Shown: positions 8,142 to 17,771, counted from the stretch's first letter. The stretch is 61,207 nt of DNA from Clostridia bacterium (GCA_024689865.1 JAILDA010000073.1:1-61207), one strand, 5' to 3'. Made by a program: numbers and translations. The notes: generated by a model from the sequence alone, not told the origin.

Positions 8142-9620
8142 TTAAATCGTTAACTTGCCGGGGTTGAGAACGCCCTTGGGATCGAAGATGCCCTTGAGTT
8201 TCTTAAGGGTCTCATTGCCCATGGCATCCTTGTTGAGCTGGATGCGTGCCCACGGTCCGTAGGGTCTGGTGTAATAAGCGCCGGCCTGAGCCAGTTCCAC
8301 GCTTGCTCTGTCGAAGAGCTCCTTAACGATCTTGGTCTCCTTAGCGGATGCGGGATCGTACGGAAGCGTGAAGCATACGTGATATGCGCTGCCGTAGTGG
8401 ACAGGCTGTACGTATACGCCGATGTCGGAGACAGGATAGCCGACCTTGGTGGCTATGGCGTTCATCTTGTCGATGAACATAGCGGTGTCGTCGATCTTGC
8501 TCATGAAGAAGATCTCCTGGAACGCGCCCTTGTAGGTCTCTTTCCAGTACTTCTTAGCCGGGGAAGGAGTGATGGCCTTCTTGTAGAAAGCGGTTGCGCT
8601 TACGCTGCCGACGGAATTGACAGGAACGAGTCCTCTCTTCTGTGCGAATTCCTTGATGTCAGCTTCCTGCTGCTCGCACTTCTCCTGCGGGAGAACGTCT
8701 CTGCCGCCTACGCCCACGAATACGACCCAAGCCGGGAGCTCTTTCTTAAGAGCTTCGATCTCTGCCGGGGTACCTCCCATGAGGTTGGCGATCTGAGCCT
8801 TGTTCATGATGAACATCTCGTCGGAGAAACGAACGTGTACTACGTCCCATACGAAGTCGAGAAGTTCTTTCTCGGTCTCAGCGGTAACGAAGAAGCACTT
8901 GTGAGCCTGATGAGCAAGCTCGCAGCGTACGGACGCCCATGTTACGATGCCCATGGTGCCCTGAGACTGGGTGAGCATGCGGTAGAAGTCGAGCATCATC
9001 GGTCCGAGCGGGCTGACCTGCCACTTCTCCTGCTTCCACTGCTGTTCGAGGGATCCTACCGGACCGCCGTTGGCAGCGTCGCCTGTGTACATGCGGTTGC
9101 CGTCGCCCCAGGTAACTTCCACGCAGCGGAACGGCTCGGTGTACGAGAATCCGTGCATTGCGTTAAGTCTGGGCTCGATGTCCATTACGTCTGCAAGAAC
9201 GGACTTGGTATCTCTGGGAGCCAGGGTGTATGCGAAGTGCATGCCCTTCTTTGCAAGCGCCTTCTGGAACTGACCGTAAGTTACGCCGGGCTCGATGACT
9301 GCCATTCTGTGCAGCTTGTTGATGCTGAGGATCTTGTTCATTCCGGACAGGTCTACGATGACTGCGCCGGGAACGGACGGAACGGTGGCGCCTCTGTAGT
9401 GAGGTGCACCGGAGCTGACAGGTATGAGGGGGAACTCCTTCTCGTTAGCGAGATTTACGAGAGCCTCCACCTGGTCAGCATTCTTCGCCTTAACGACGAA
9501 GATCGGAGCAATTGCTTTAGCAAAGCTCTTGTCGCTTGCGAAAGCGGCAAGGTCTGCTTCCTTGTCGGAAACATTAGCAGCGCCAAAGATCTTCTCCAGT
9601 TCAGCCTTGAGTTTAACCAC
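8142..9620 (-). CDS. FAD-binding oxidoreductase, GlcD/VAO-like (first subunit)
   Basis: The 492-residue protein has the PCMH-type FAD fold (PVSSGAPHYRGATVPSVPG, IVDLSGMNKIL, VIEPGVTYGQFQ) and ends with the family hallmark FDPKGVLNPGKLTI. The start is a GTG at 9620, chosen because AAAGGAGG sits 7 nt upstream. It is the first gene of the four-gene operon FAD / FeS / FAD / acylating aldehyde dehydrogenase. Two different FAD subunits plus a CCG iron-sulfur subunit is the layout of glycolate oxidase GlcDEF. The region around residues 115-190, normally part of the FAD site, is divergent, so this subunit may be less canonical than its operon partner. Confidence 0.82.
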   Translation of the reverse strand: MVKLKAELEKIFGAANVSDKEADLAAFASDKSFAKAIAPIFVVKAKNADQVEALVNLANEKEFPLIPVSSGAPHYRGATVPSVPGAVIVDLSGMNKILSINKLHRMAVIEPGVTYGQFQKALAKKGMHFAYTLAPRDTKSVLADVMDIEPRLNAMHGFSYTEPFRCVEVTWGDGNRMYTGDAANGGPVGSLEQQWKQEKWQVSPLGPMMLDFYRMLTQSQGTMGIVTWASVRCELAHQAHKCFFVTAETEKELLDFVWDVVHVRFSDEMFIMNKAQIANLMGGTPAEIEALKKELPAWVVFVGVGGRDVLPQEKCEQQEADIKEFAQKRGLVPVNSVGSVSATAFYKKAITPSPAKKYWKETYKGAFQEIFFMSKIDDTAMFIDKMNAIATKVGYPVSDIGVYVQPVHYGSAYHVCFTLPYDPASAKETKIVKELFDRASVELAQAGAYYTRPYGPWARIQLNKDAMGNETLKKLKGIFDPKGVLNPGKLTI

Positions 9621-9664
9621 GCGATTACCTCCTTTGGAATGCTGGATAAATAGATTTATAAAAC

Positions 9665-9679
9665 AAACGACCTTCGTTT
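9665..9679. promoter_or_regulatory. TetR-type operator before the FAD oxidase operon
   Basis: AAACGA-CCT-TCGTTT is a 15-bp inverted repeat in the 78-bp gap between the tetR stop and the first FAD oxidase. A further half-site (AAACGAAC, 9692-9699) lies next to it. The position fits a roadblock or operator for the TetR encoded immediately upstream. Confidence 0.55.
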
Positions 9680-9698
9680 ATTCCCGTAAAAAAACGAA

Positions 9699-10268
9699 CT
9701 ATAACGCCTTGAGCGCCAAGTCCGTGTACTTGATTATCTGGTCCTCCAGATCGTATGCTCCTTCCAGTACGCACCAGCTGTAGCAGCAGCCGCGGGCTAC
9801 CGTAAACAGATAGTCCACTGCTTCGTCCGCGGAAAGAACCGTAGCAAGCTCCTTGCTTTCGATGCCTGCAGCTATGATGTCCGACAGAACTTTCTGCATG
9901 GGCCTCTTCTTGGCGAACCAGAGGTTCTCCGGGTTGAAGAGGACTCTGAGAAGGTCTATGCCTGTCTCAACGTTAAGACGGGCGTAGCAGCGGAAGAAAT
10001 CCACTATGCGCTCTTTTGCGTTGCTGCCGCTCACCTTTACGGCAACGGTGTCGGAGAAATAGTCGTCGGCTTTTTTGTAGATGTCCAGGAACAGATCTGT
10101 CTTGGAAGGGAAATAGCTGTAAAAGGTGCCTACGGATATATCGGCCGTGGAGCAGATGTCGCGGACGGTGGTGTTCTGGTAACCGTTCTTCTTCATGAGC
10201 TCCAGGGAAACGTCAAGAACATGCTCTCTGGTCTTCTGCGCTTTTTTGCTAAGCAGCGGGCTGTTCAA
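9699..10268 (-). CDS. TetR/AcrR family transcriptional regulator
   Basis: The 189-residue protein has the TetR helix-turn-helix at residues 33-57 (TTVRDICSTADISVGTFYSY). The start is a TTG at 10268 (MNSPLLSK) chosen because AGGAGG lies 6 nt upstream; no in-frame ATG fits better. It is the first gene upstream of, and on the same strand as, the FAD/FeS/FAD/aldehyde dehydrogenase operon and should control it. The C-terminal domain has two adjacent Cys (ARGCCYSWC, near residue 165), which could be a redox- or ligand-sensing feature (inference). Confidence 0.88.
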   Translation of the reverse strand: MNSPLLSKKAQKTREHVLDVSLELMKKNGYQNTTVRDICSTADISVGTFYSYFPSKTDLFLDIYKKADDYFSDTVAVKVSGSNAKERIVDFFRCYARLNVETGIDLLRVLFNPENLWFAKKRPMQKVLSDIIAAGIESKELATVLSADEAVDYLFTVARGCCYSWCVLEGAYDLEDQIIKYTDLALKAL

Positions 10269-10300
10269 AAGGCACCTCCTAAGTGTGTTTCAGCATAAAA

Positions 10301-10309
10301 AGTATAACA
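10301..10309 (-). promoter_or_regulatory. Extended -10 promoter of tetR and possibly the oxidase operon
   Basis: Minus strand TGT-TATACT, about 35 bp upstream of the TTG start; no strong -35 is seen. A palindrome-like AAAACCGTTCGCTTTT lies further upstream (around 10357-10373). Confidence 0.5.
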
Positions 10310-10372
10310 CGTTCAGTTTTAAAAATAAAGGGAATCATTAGCAAAAATGTCAAAAAAGCGAACGGTTTTTTG

Positions 10373-10413
10373 GCAAAAAAATAACATTAGTGGGGGCCGG
10401 TAAACGACCCCCA
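10373..10413 (-). terminator. Probable terminator of the STAS-kinase gene
   Basis: TGGGGG and CCCCCA pair with inner CG/CG pairs, 11 nt before a seven-T run. The distance between stem and T-run is longer than usual, hence moderate confidence. Confidence 0.45.
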
Positions 10414-10430
10414 ATCTATAGTGGTTGGCA

Positions 10431-11618
10431 TCAGAAAGTAAGCGTGTCGATGGCCGGCAGAAGCTCTCCGAAACGTTTCTTGCAGAAATCTATGAAGGCC
10501 CTGCCTTCCTCGTTGTCCAGACCTACCCTGCGTATGCATCTGCGCATCAGACGCGTGTTGCCCACGAGTTCGGCCTTGTCTTCCACGGACTTGAGCACTT
10601 CCTCGTCCTCCGTGCCGAGGTAGAGCGACAGCATCTTCTTCCAGAGGATGCAGGAAGTCTCGTAAGGAATGCCCAGGAAGCGCTGCACCGCGCTGTGATC
10701 CACGGAGCTGAAGCCCTTGTACGCGTTGCGCATGCAGGCAAGCTCGAATATGGGATGCCCGTAGCAGAGAGTGTCCATGTCTATGAGTATGCTCTCGCCG
10801 TTCTGGAGCATTACGTTCTTAAGGTGGTAGTCTCCGTGCAGCATGTGCTCGTCGTCCGGGACGGCCCTTATGAGAGCGCAAAGCTTCTTCCACTGATCGT
10901 CCGGAAGGTAGTCCTTAAGGTATTCCGCCCAGCCCATCGCCACAGCTTTCATGTCCGGCATGGTCTCCGGATCCACCTTGGTGGAGTGTATGATCTTAAG
11001 AAGATCCACGGACATTTCGGCTATCTCGTCCACGGTCTTCTTGCCTTCTGTAAGCAGCTTCGCGAAGCTGTCCGCGTTGAGCATCTCGAATACGGAACCG
11101 TATCCGCCGCCTTCTATCCTTACAACGTCGTAGGGTATGGCAGTCGGAACGCCCAGCACGAACGCGGTTCTGGCTAGTTCTCTTTCCCTGCGGATCTCGC
11201 CTATGGAGTCCGGGTCCAGGTAGACTTTTACAATGGTATCCGGATCTATGCGGTAGACCTTGCCGTTGGCGCCCTGCCCTATCACCTCGCAGCCTTCCAC
11301 GGAGATCATCCTGTAAGCTTTCTGAACGCTCATCATCTCCGTAAAGCCTGTCATGTCCAGTATGTCGTAGACCTCCGGGGAAACGTTTGTAAGACTCGTG
11401 TCCGCAATGGCTTTCTTAAGGCGGAGTATCACCCTCAGGCCGGCGCTGGATACGTAGTTAAGGCTGCTGCAGTCCACGGTGACCTTGCTGAAATCTCCCG
11501 TGCCTCTGGCCGCCGTTACGGCGCTCTCCACATCGGCTGCGTTTGCGGAATCTATGTGTCCGGAGAGCTCTATTACCAGTGTTTCTCCGTCTGCCCTGTA
11601 CTTAACGTTTTCCATCAT
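10431..11618 (-). CDS. STAS-domain protein fused to an APH-like kinase
   Basis: Residues 1-105 are a STAS (anti-anti-sigma) domain: ELSGHIDSANAADVE and LNYVSSAGLRVILRL, where Ser58 aligns with the phosphorylated Ser of SpoIIAA. Residues 110-395 resemble aminoglycoside/choline phosphotransferases: a glycine-rich loop IGQGANGKVYRI, catalytic HGDYHLKN (from residue 261) and metal-binding ILIDMDTLCYGHP. The ATG overlaps the stop of the upstream SpoIIE gene by 4 bp, so translation is coupled. The STAS part would be the substrate of the neighbour's kinase and phosphatase domains. The fused kinase may phosphorylate a small molecule or protein as output (inference). Confidence 0.85.
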   Translation of the reverse strand: MMENVKYRADGETLVIELSGHIDSANAADVESAVTAARGTGDFSKVTVDCSSLNYVSSAGLRVILRLKKAIADTSLTNVSPEVYDILDMTGFTEMMSVQKAYRMISVEGCEVIGQGANGKVYRIDPDTIVKVYLDPDSIGEIRRERELARTAFVLGVPTAIPYDVVRIEGGGYGSVFEMLNADSFAKLLTEGKKTVDEIAEMSVDLLKIIHSTKVDPETMPDMKAVAMGWAEYLKDYLPDDQWKKLCALIRAVPDDEHMLHGDYHLKNVMLQNGESILIDMDTLCYGHPIFELACMRNAYKGFSSVDHSAVQRFLGIPYETSCILWKKMLSLYLGTEDEEVLKSVEDKAELVGNTRLMRRCIRRVGLDNEEGRAFIDFCKKRFGELLPAIDTLTF

Positions 11619-13780
11619 TCCACCCCCTGGAAGCGTTTCTTTATGGTGAGTATGTTCTGGCCGTCTTCGTAGCTGTATTTTACGTCGTCCATGGTCTGCC
11701 TTACGATGAATATCCCCAGCCCGCCTATCTCCCGGTCGTCCGCGGAAAGAGTCGTGTCCGGGCTGTCTGCAGACAGTGGATCGAAAGGCTTTCCTCTGTC
11801 TACGAACGTTATGACCGCAGCCTTAGGATCTTCTTCCAGTCCGATCCTTACCGTTGCCAGGCCGGTGGCCGGCTCGTAGGCGTAGGACGAAATGTTGGCG
11901 AAGATCTCGTCTACCGCAACGTCTATCTGCGCAATGGTCTTGCGCGGACAGCCCGCCGCCTTTAGTTCCGCGTTTAAGAACTCCGTTACCTTGTCGGTGT
12001 TCGCGGGAACCGCGGTAAGAGTCATTTCCTTAAGTTCTTTATCCATGGTAGTCTCCGCATTCTTTCCGAAATACCGGAAGCAAAGCATAGTTATATCGTC
12101 GAACTGATCGGCCGTTCCTACGAACGTGGCTATCGCGTCGTCCACAGCCTTAAGCACGCCCTGCGGCGAGCGGTCCCTGGCTTTGTTTATTACCTTCAGC
12201 GTGCGCTCCGTGCCGAACAGGTCGCTGCTCAGATTGGTGGATTCCACCACTCCGTCCGTGTAGACGAACAGCCTGGAACCGGGCTCCATCTGCAGTTCGT
12301 ATTCTTTGTATTTCATGCCCGGCATGCCGCCGATGACGAATCCGTGCTTGTCCTTATAGAGCGTAAACTCTCCGTCCGGTCCGGCGATCATCGGGTATTC
12401 GTGGCCCGCGTTGGCGGCTGTCATGATACCGGTATTAAGGTCTATTATTCCCAGCCATACCGTAACGAAGAGCTCCTCGCGGTTGTTGCTGCAGATCTGT
12501 TCGTTTACAGCCTCCAGCACCGCAGCCGGACTATAGCCTGCCTTGCAGTAGTTCTTTACGAGTATCTTGGACGCCATCATGAACAGCGCCGCGGGGACGC
12601 CCTTGCCGGATACGTCCGCTATCACCAGGGCCAGATGGTCGTCGTCCGTAAAGAAGAAGTCGTAGAAATCTCCGCCCACTTCCTTGGCAGGATCCATGGA
12701 CGCGTAGATGTCGAACTCCCCGCGGTCCGGGAAGGCCGGGAAGACGTTGGGCAGCATGTCCGCCTGTATGCGGGTGGCCAGCGACAGCTCCAGTCCTATC
12801 CTTTCCTTCTCCGCGGTGGCTTTGGTAAGGTTTTCTTCGAACTCGGACAGGTCGCGTTCCATGTCCGCCATTATGTAGCTCAGATTCTCTATCTCGTCGC
12901 CGGTGCGTATGTTGAGCATCGCGAAGTGATCCGTTACCTGCGCGCCGCTCTTCTTGTCCGCGACGTACTGTCCGGCCGCCGCAGCGATGTCGTTTATCGG
13001 GTCCACGAGTTTTTTCTTCATGTGCCTTGTGAACAACAGCGCCATCAGCATCATTACGACCACTATCGCGACCACGTACTGCAGCACGAACCGGCCCATG
13101 CCCTTGGCAACTTCGTCCAGCGTTACGTCCGCAAGCACGAAGCAGACGATGTCGCCGCTGATGTTCTTTACCGGCACGCCGCTGGTGCATATCCAGCCGT
13201 AGCGTGACGTTCTGGAAATGTGGTAGAGCTCGCCGGTGCCGTCCCAGTTAAGGAATTTGGCCACCTCTTTTGCTTCCACAGGCTCCCAGTCGCCGGCGCA
13301 GGCACCGGTCTCATCGGTGCTGTCCGGGTCGGCTATTATTACAAGAGCGCTGTCTTCTTCCGAGTACATGCCCAGATATACATCGTTGACGTCCGCGGAC
13401 TGCGCGAACTCCCCGAGTATGGATCTTATGGTATCCATTCCGGCAGCCTTGTTTATCATGGAAAAGCGCGCCCTGTACTGCTCCGTGCCTACCTCCGCTT
13501 TTTCCTCCGGAGTAAGCTCGTTGTAGGTGGTCATAACCCTTTTGGCGGCTGTCTCTACGGACGCTATCTTGTCCAGCATGTTCTCCGCCGTCTTGGCAAG
13601 GTTGAAGGACTCGCTTATGTACTTGTCGGTAAGCGCAACGGAATAGAGCCCCAGACCTATCGCAAACGCGACAAGACCCAGGATGAGCGAGCCGATTATT
13701 ACGAGCCGGAACACTTTACCGGACAGCGAATAATGCTTCCGTTCCAGAGCCCCCATTTCCCTAACGCTTTTTTCCGGCAT
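11615..13780 (-). CDS. Membrane SpoIIE/RsbU-type phosphatase with C-terminal GHKL kinase domain
   Basis: The 721-residue protein has a membrane helix at about 27-48, an extracellular sensor region to about 225, a second helix at about 227-249, a HAMP-like linker and coiled coil, a PP2C/SpoIIE phosphatase domain (KEVGGDFYDFF, ADVSGKGVPAALFM, TAANAGHEYP, VYTDGV, DDITML; about 330-570) and a GHKL/RsbW-type ATPase domain (AVDEIFANISSYAY, FVDRGKPFDP, GGLGIFIVRQTMD; about 590-715). Phosphatase and anti-sigma-type kinase in one chain would set the phosphorylation of a STAS protein in response to an outside signal. The coupled STAS-kinase gene downstream is the obvious target. Confidence 0.9.
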   Translation of the reverse strand: MPEKSVREMGALERKHYSLSGKVFRLVIIGSLILGLVAFAIGLGLYSVALTDKYISESFNLAKTAENMLDKIASVETAAKRVMTTYNELTPEEKAEVGTEQYRARFSMINKAAGMDTIRSILGEFAQSADVNDVYLGMYSEEDSALVIIADPDSTDETGACAGDWEPVEAKEVAKFLNWDGTGELYHISRTSRYGWICTSGVPVKNISGDIVCFVLADVTLDEVAKGMGRFVLQYVVAIVVVMMLMALLFTRHMKKKLVDPINDIAAAAGQYVADKKSGAQVTDHFAMLNIRTGDEIENLSYIMADMERDLSEFEENLTKATAEKERIGLELSLATRIQADMLPNVFPAFPDRGEFDIYASMDPAKEVGGDFYDFFFTDDDHLALVIADVSGKGVPAALFMMASKILVKNYCKAGYSPAAVLEAVNEQICSNNREELFVTVWLGIIDLNTGIMTAANAGHEYPMIAGPDGEFTLYKDKHGFVIGGMPGMKYKEYELQMEPGSRLFVYTDGVVESTNLSSDLFGTERTLKVINKARDRSPQGVLKAVDDAIATFVGTADQFDDITMLCFRYFGKNAETTMDKELKEMTLTAVPANTDKVTEFLNAELKAAGCPRKTIAQIDVAVDEIFANISSYAYEPATGLATVRIGLEEDPKAAVITFVDRGKPFDPLSADSPDTTLSADDREIGGLGIFIVRQTMDDVKYSYEDGQNILTIKKRFQGVE

Positions 13781-13823
13781 CTATCTACCTCTCATCCGCC
13801 GCCTGCATCCGTGCGGCGGTTAT

Positions 13824-13832
13824 ATTATAACA
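13824..13832 (-). promoter_or_regulatory. Extended -10 promoter of the SpoIIE operon
   Basis: Minus strand TGT-TATAAT about 45 bp upstream of the SpoIIE start. A CCGCCG/CGGCGG hairpin (13797-13820) follows in the leader. The rest of the 244-bp divergent spacer to 14024 is partly AT-rich and holds no ORF with a ribosome binding site. Confidence 0.5.
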
Positions 13833-14024
13833 TTATGATTTTATCATATTTTTAACGCAAGCGGTAGTATTTAGTCTGCGGGACAGACCGGGACCGGAAC
13901 TGCCGTGTGCCGCGGGAACCTCCACAGTATCTTCACTGCGGCTTGCTTTAAATTTTACCTGCCCGGGTTATCATCATACTGCAGGGCGGTCCGGACGGAC
14001 CGTCCGCAGAAGGAGAAAACAAAC

Positions 14025-15035
14025 ATGAAACGAAGGAAAAAAACGATACTATTGCTGTACAGCATACTGCTGGCGGCATTTTCCGTTTATTTCCTGCTCG
14101 ATACTTTCGTAATAGAACGCGTATATTCCACGGAGGTCTCCGCGGTACAAAGCGCGCAGACCGGAAGCTCCGCGGATGAAACACAGCCGGCAGATACTTC
14201 CCCCGGAAACACAGACGGTACGTCCGCAGATCCAGACAGCACCACGCAGATCCCCGGATCGGAAGATGTGTTTACCACCGCTGCCGCGCCGGCAGTTACC
14301 CCGGTAATAACGGAAGATTCGTACAACGACGGAAACATCAGCATCAAAATAACGGAATACAGACAGAACGACACTACCATCTACGCGGCGGACATTCAGC
14401 TAAGCTCCGCCGAATACCTAAAGACTGCTCTGGCCAAGGGCGTCTTCGGCAGGAACGTTACCGCAAAGACATCCGCGACCGCGGCGGACAACGGGGCAAT
14501 ACTCGCGATCAACGGAGACTACTACGGCTCGCAGGAACGCGGATACGTGATCCGCGGCGGCGTGATCTACCGCAGCACCGCGGTATCCGGCAGACAGGAT
14601 CTTGTCATATACGAAGACGGGTCCATGGAAGTGATATACGAGACCGACATCAGCGCGGAAGAACTGCTTGCTAAAGGCGCCCGAGACGTGCTGTCGTTCG
14701 GACCCGAACTCCTTAAGGACGGGAAGATCGCGGTAAACAGCAGCTACGAAGTGGCCAGGGCCACGAACAGCAACCCCCGCACCGCGATAGGCATCATAGA
14801 CGAGCTGCACTACGTGTTCCTTGTATCGGACGGAAGGACCAGCGAAAGCGCCGGGCTGTCCGTCTACGAACTGGCGGAGTTCATGCAGTCGCTCGGGGTC
14901 AGGACCGCGTACAACCTGGACGGCGGCGGCTCCTCCACGATGTACTTCAACGGCCAGGTGATAAACGACCCTGTCGGAGGCGGCAGAGGTCAGTCGGAAA
15001 GGAGCGTGAGCGACATTGTATACATCGGTTACTGA
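14025..15035 (+). CDS. Secreted or membrane-anchored phosphodiester glycosidase (NAGPA domain)
   Basis: The ATG at 14025 (MKRRKKTILLLYSILL) follows AGAAGGAG. Residues 8-30 form a signal anchor, and residues 35-95 are a Ser/Thr/Asp/Pro-rich linker. From about residue 105 the NAGPA-type domain (PF09992) is clear: ILAINGDYYG, VIRGGVIYRS, NPRTAIGII and NLDGGGSSTMYFNG near the C-terminus. Bacterial members act outside the cell on glycosyl-phosphodiester bonds of wall or surface glycans; the target here is unknown. The next gene starts inside its last 20 bp. Confidence 0.88.
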   Translation: MKRRKKTILLLYSILLAAFSVYFLLDTFVIERVYSTEVSAVQSAQTGSSADETQPADTSPGNTDGTSADPDSTTQIPGSEDVFTTAAAPAVTPVITEDSYNDGNISIKITEYRQNDTTIYAADIQLSSAEYLKTALAKGVFGRNVTAKTSATAADNGAILAINGDYYGSQERGYVIRGGVIYRSTAVSGRQDLVIYEDGSMEVIYETDISAEELLAKGARDVLSFGPELLKDGKIAVNSSYEVARATNSNPRTAIGIIDELHYVFLVSDGRTSESAGLSVYELAEFMQSLGVRTAYNLDGGGSSTMYFNGQVINDPVGGGRGQSERSVSDIVYIGY

Positions 15036-15477
15036 TAATAATACAGAGCGCACCAACGCCGCAAATGAAGGCCGCAGAACAACTTTAGCAGATCAGCGCT
15101 CCGCAGCTGCCGGGCGCATTGCTTTTAACTATCTGGCAGCATCCGTGATCTGCGCCGCGATAGGCCTTATCTACGAACTGTTCAGCCACGGAGTCTGGTC
15201 CACGTACATGGTCCTTGGATGGGTGTTCCCGCTCGTTTTGGGGGCGCTTCCGAACTTCCTGATATGGCTGACCAAGGCCAAAGAACCGGGCACTGCCGCG
15301 GAGAACGTCTATGCCTGCGGGATCGCAACGTTTACCGTAGGCTGCATGCTTAAAGGCGTACTGGAGATATTCGGGACCACCAGCCACTTGCTGAAGGTGT
15401 ACCCGATCGCAGGGACTGCACTGACAGCCATAGGCGCGATCATATACCTGCTCGGAAAGAAAAAAGCGGAGGTCTGA
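15016..15477 (+). CDS. Small membrane protein, four predicted helices
   Basis: The 153-residue protein has about four hydrophobic segments (residues 35-55, 63-82, 96-115, 122-145) and a short basic tail. No ATG is available; a TTG at 15016 with AAAGGAG 11 nt upstream, overlapping the previous gene by 20 bp, is the best start, so translation is probably coupled to the glycosidase. I do not recognise the family. Pairing with the exported glycosidase suggests a membrane-surface role only by context. Confidence 0.65.
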   Translation: MYTSVTDNNTERTNAANEGRRTTLADQRSAAAGRIAFNYLAASVICAAIGLIYELFSHGVWSTYMVLGWVFPLVLGALPNFLIWLTKAKEPGTAAENVYACGIATFTVGCMLKGVLEIFGTTSHLLKVYPIAGTALTAIGAIIYLLGKKKAEV

Positions 15478-15490
15478 ACCTCCGCTTTTA
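15463..15490 (+). terminator. Terminator after the small membrane protein
   Basis: AAAAGCGGAGGT and ACCTCCGCTTTT form a 12-bp stem with a CTGA loop. It includes the stop codon of the upstream gene and could also serve clpB from the other side. Confidence 0.75.
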
Positions 15491-15544
15491 TATTGTTTTT
15501 GGCCACAGCGCGTAATGACTGCGATCTGTATATATCGCGGTCGG

Positions 15545-17719
15545 TTATGCCTGCGCGCCTTTTACTATCTCCACGGCAAGTTCGCCGTTCTTCATGTCCA
15601 CACGGAGCATGTCGCCCATGGACAGGTCGTTCTCCAGCATGGTCCTGGCGATCAGCGTTTCCACCTCGTCCTGGATGAATCGCTTCATGGGCCTTGCGCC
15701 GAACAGCGGGTCGTAGCTGCTGTCGATTATGAACTGCTTTGCCTCTTCCGATACTTCCACGGACAGCGATCTGTCCGCAAGCCTCTTGGAAAGGCCCGCC
15801 AGCTGCAGGTCCGCTATCTTGGACACGTCGTCCTTGGTGAGCGGCTTGTACATTACGATCTCGTCCAGACGGTTGAGGAACTCCGGTCTGAAACTTGCGC
15901 GCAGCAGCGCGGTCACCTGATCCGAAGCCTCCTTGCTTATGCTGCCGTCCGGGCTGATGCCGTCCAGCAGGAACTGGGAACCGAGGTTGCTGGTAAGGAT
16001 TATTATCGTGTTCTTGAAGTCCACGGTGCGGCCCTGAGAGTCCGTTATGCGGCCGTCGTCCAGTACCTGAAGCAGCACGTTGAAGACTTCCGGATGCGCC
16101 TTTTCCACCTCGTCGAAGAGCACCACGCAGTACGGTCTGCGGCGCACGGCCTCGGTAAGCTGGCCGCCCTCGTCGTAGCCTACGTATCCCGGAGGAGCTC
16201 CTATAAGCCTGGACACCGAGAACTTCTCCATGTACTCGGACATGTCTATCCTGACGATGTTCTTTTCGTCGTCGAACAGGGCTTCCGCAAGGGCCTTCGC
16301 AAGCTCCGTCTTGCCCACGCCGGTGGGTCCCAGGAAGAGGAAGGAACCTATCGGTCGGTTGGGGTCCGCGATGCCCGCTCTGGAGCGCAGAATGGCCTCT
16401 GAGACGGACTTTACGGCCTCGTCCTGACCGATCACCCTCTTGTGCAGTATGTCTTCCAGATGGAGCAGTTTTTCGCGTTCGCCCTCCATCAGCTTGGATA
16501 CCGGGATGCCGGTCCAGCGGGCAACGATCTCCGCTATCTCCTCTTCGTCCACGGTGTCGCGCAGCAGACGGCCCTCACCGGACTTGTTCTCCGCGGTCTT
16601 CTGAAGCTCCGCAAGTTTTTTCTCCAGTTCCTGAAGAGTGGAGTACTGAAGCTTGGAAGCGGTCTCGTAATCGTAGCGTCTCTGGGCCTCTTCTATGCGG
16701 CCTGTGACGCGTTCTATCTCCGCCTTGGCTTCCTTTATCCTTTCCACGGCGCCCTTCTCGTCGTCCCAGCGGGCGCGCATCTCCTCGAACTTTCCGCGCA
16801 GGTCGTTAAGCTCTTCCACCAGCTTTTCGCAGCGTTCCTTGGACAGAGAATCCTTCTCCTTTTTAAGAGCCATCTCCTCTATCTCCAGCTGCATTATCTT
16901 GCGGCGCAGAGCGTCCATCTCGGACGGCATGGAGTCCATCTCCGTGCGTATGGAAGCGCAGGCTTCGTCCACCAGATCTATGGCCTTATCCGGCAGGAAA
17001 CGGTCGCTTATGTAACGGTCCGAAAGCGTGGCAGCCGCCACCAGCGCGCTGTCGTGGATGGTAACGCCGTGATATATCTCGTAGCGTTCCTTAAGTCCAC
17101 GCAGTATGGAGATGGTGTCCTCCACGGTAGGCTCGCCTACCAGGACCGGCTGGAACCTGCGCTCCAGCGCGGCGTCTTTTTCTATGTAATTTCTGTATTC
17201 GTTGAGCGTGGTGGCGCCTATGCAGTGCAGCTCGCCTCTGGCCAGCATCGGCTTAAGGATGTTGCCCGCGTCCATGGTGCCGTCCGCCTTGCCCGCGCCG
17301 ACGATAAGGTGCAGCTCATCGATGAAGAGTATTATCTTTCCTTCGCTTTCCTTTACCTCCGCCAGAACGGACTTGAGCCTTTCCTCGAACTCGCCTCGGA
17401 ACATTGCGCCCGCGATAAGAGAGCCCATGTCCAGCGAATAGACGGTCTTGTTCTTAAGTCCTTCCGGAACGTCCCCCCGAAGGATACGCTGCGCAAGGCC
17501 TTCCACTATGGCGGTCTTTCCTACGCCCGGCTCGCCTATCAGCACCGGGTTGTTTTTAGTCTTTCTGGACAGGATGCGGATGACGTTGCGTATCTCCTCG
17601 TCACGGCCTATTACCGGATCCAGCTTCTGCTCCCTGGCCCGCTCCACCAGGTCGAAACCGTACTTTTCCAGAGGCTTCCTGTTATCCTGATCCTGCTGGT
17701 ACATATTGTTCATGTTCAT
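15545..17719 (-). CDS. clpB: ClpB-type AAA+ disaggregase lacking the N-domain
   Basis: The 724-residue protein has both AAA+ modules: Walker A GEPGVGKT (about residue 63) with FIDELH, and Walker A GPTGVGKT (about 463) with LFDEVEKAH. Between them lies a long coiled-coil middle domain (about 270-400), which separates ClpB from ClpA/ClpC. Full ClpB is about 860 residues; here the first module starts almost at once, so the two Clp_N repeats are missing and the protein resembles the short ClpB form. ClpB resolubilises aggregated proteins with DnaK. It lies downstream of an RHH-type regulator gene on the same strand, with a structured 145-nt element in between. I see no CIRCE or CtsR box. Confidence 0.93.
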   Translation of the reverse strand: MNMNNMYQQDQDNRKPLEKYGFDLVERAREQKLDPVIGRDEEIRNVIRILSRKTKNNPVLIGEPGVGKTAIVEGLAQRILRGDVPEGLKNKTVYSLDMGSLIAGAMFRGEFEERLKSVLAEVKESEGKIILFIDELHLIVGAGKADGTMDAGNILKPMLARGELHCIGATTLNEYRNYIEKDAALERRFQPVLVGEPTVEDTISILRGLKERYEIYHGVTIHDSALVAAATLSDRYISDRFLPDKAIDLVDEACASIRTEMDSMPSEMDALRRKIMQLEIEEMALKKEKDSLSKERCEKLVEELNDLRGKFEEMRARWDDEKGAVERIKEAKAEIERVTGRIEEAQRRYDYETASKLQYSTLQELEKKLAELQKTAENKSGEGRLLRDTVDEEEIAEIVARWTGIPVSKLMEGEREKLLHLEDILHKRVIGQDEAVKSVSEAILRSRAGIADPNRPIGSFLFLGPTGVGKTELAKALAEALFDDEKNIVRIDMSEYMEKFSVSRLIGAPPGYVGYDEGGQLTEAVRRRPYCVVLFDEVEKAHPEVFNVLLQVLDDGRITDSQGRTVDFKNTIIILTSNLGSQFLLDGISPDGSISKEASDQVTALLRASFRPEFLNRLDEIVMYKPLTKDDVSKIADLQLAGLSKRLADRSLSVEVSEEAKQFIIDSSYDPLFGARPMKRFIQDEVETLIARTMLENDLSMGDMLRVDMKNGELAVEIVKGAQA

Positions 17720-17771
17720 GTTATCACCTCGTTTAAGGTTATTATTTTCTGCTGTTTATATGTTCCGGGTC

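Noticed and set aside
13986-14009. GGTCCGGACGGACC near the start of the glycosidase gene as a hairpin
   Set aside because: The arms leave too few bases for an RNA loop; it is a short palindrome overlapping GC-rich sequence near the ribosome binding site, without a partner copy.
17720-17760. Search for CIRCE or CtsR boxes before clpB
   Set aside because: No TTAGCACTC-N9-GAGTGCTAA and no paired GGTCAAA heptads are present.
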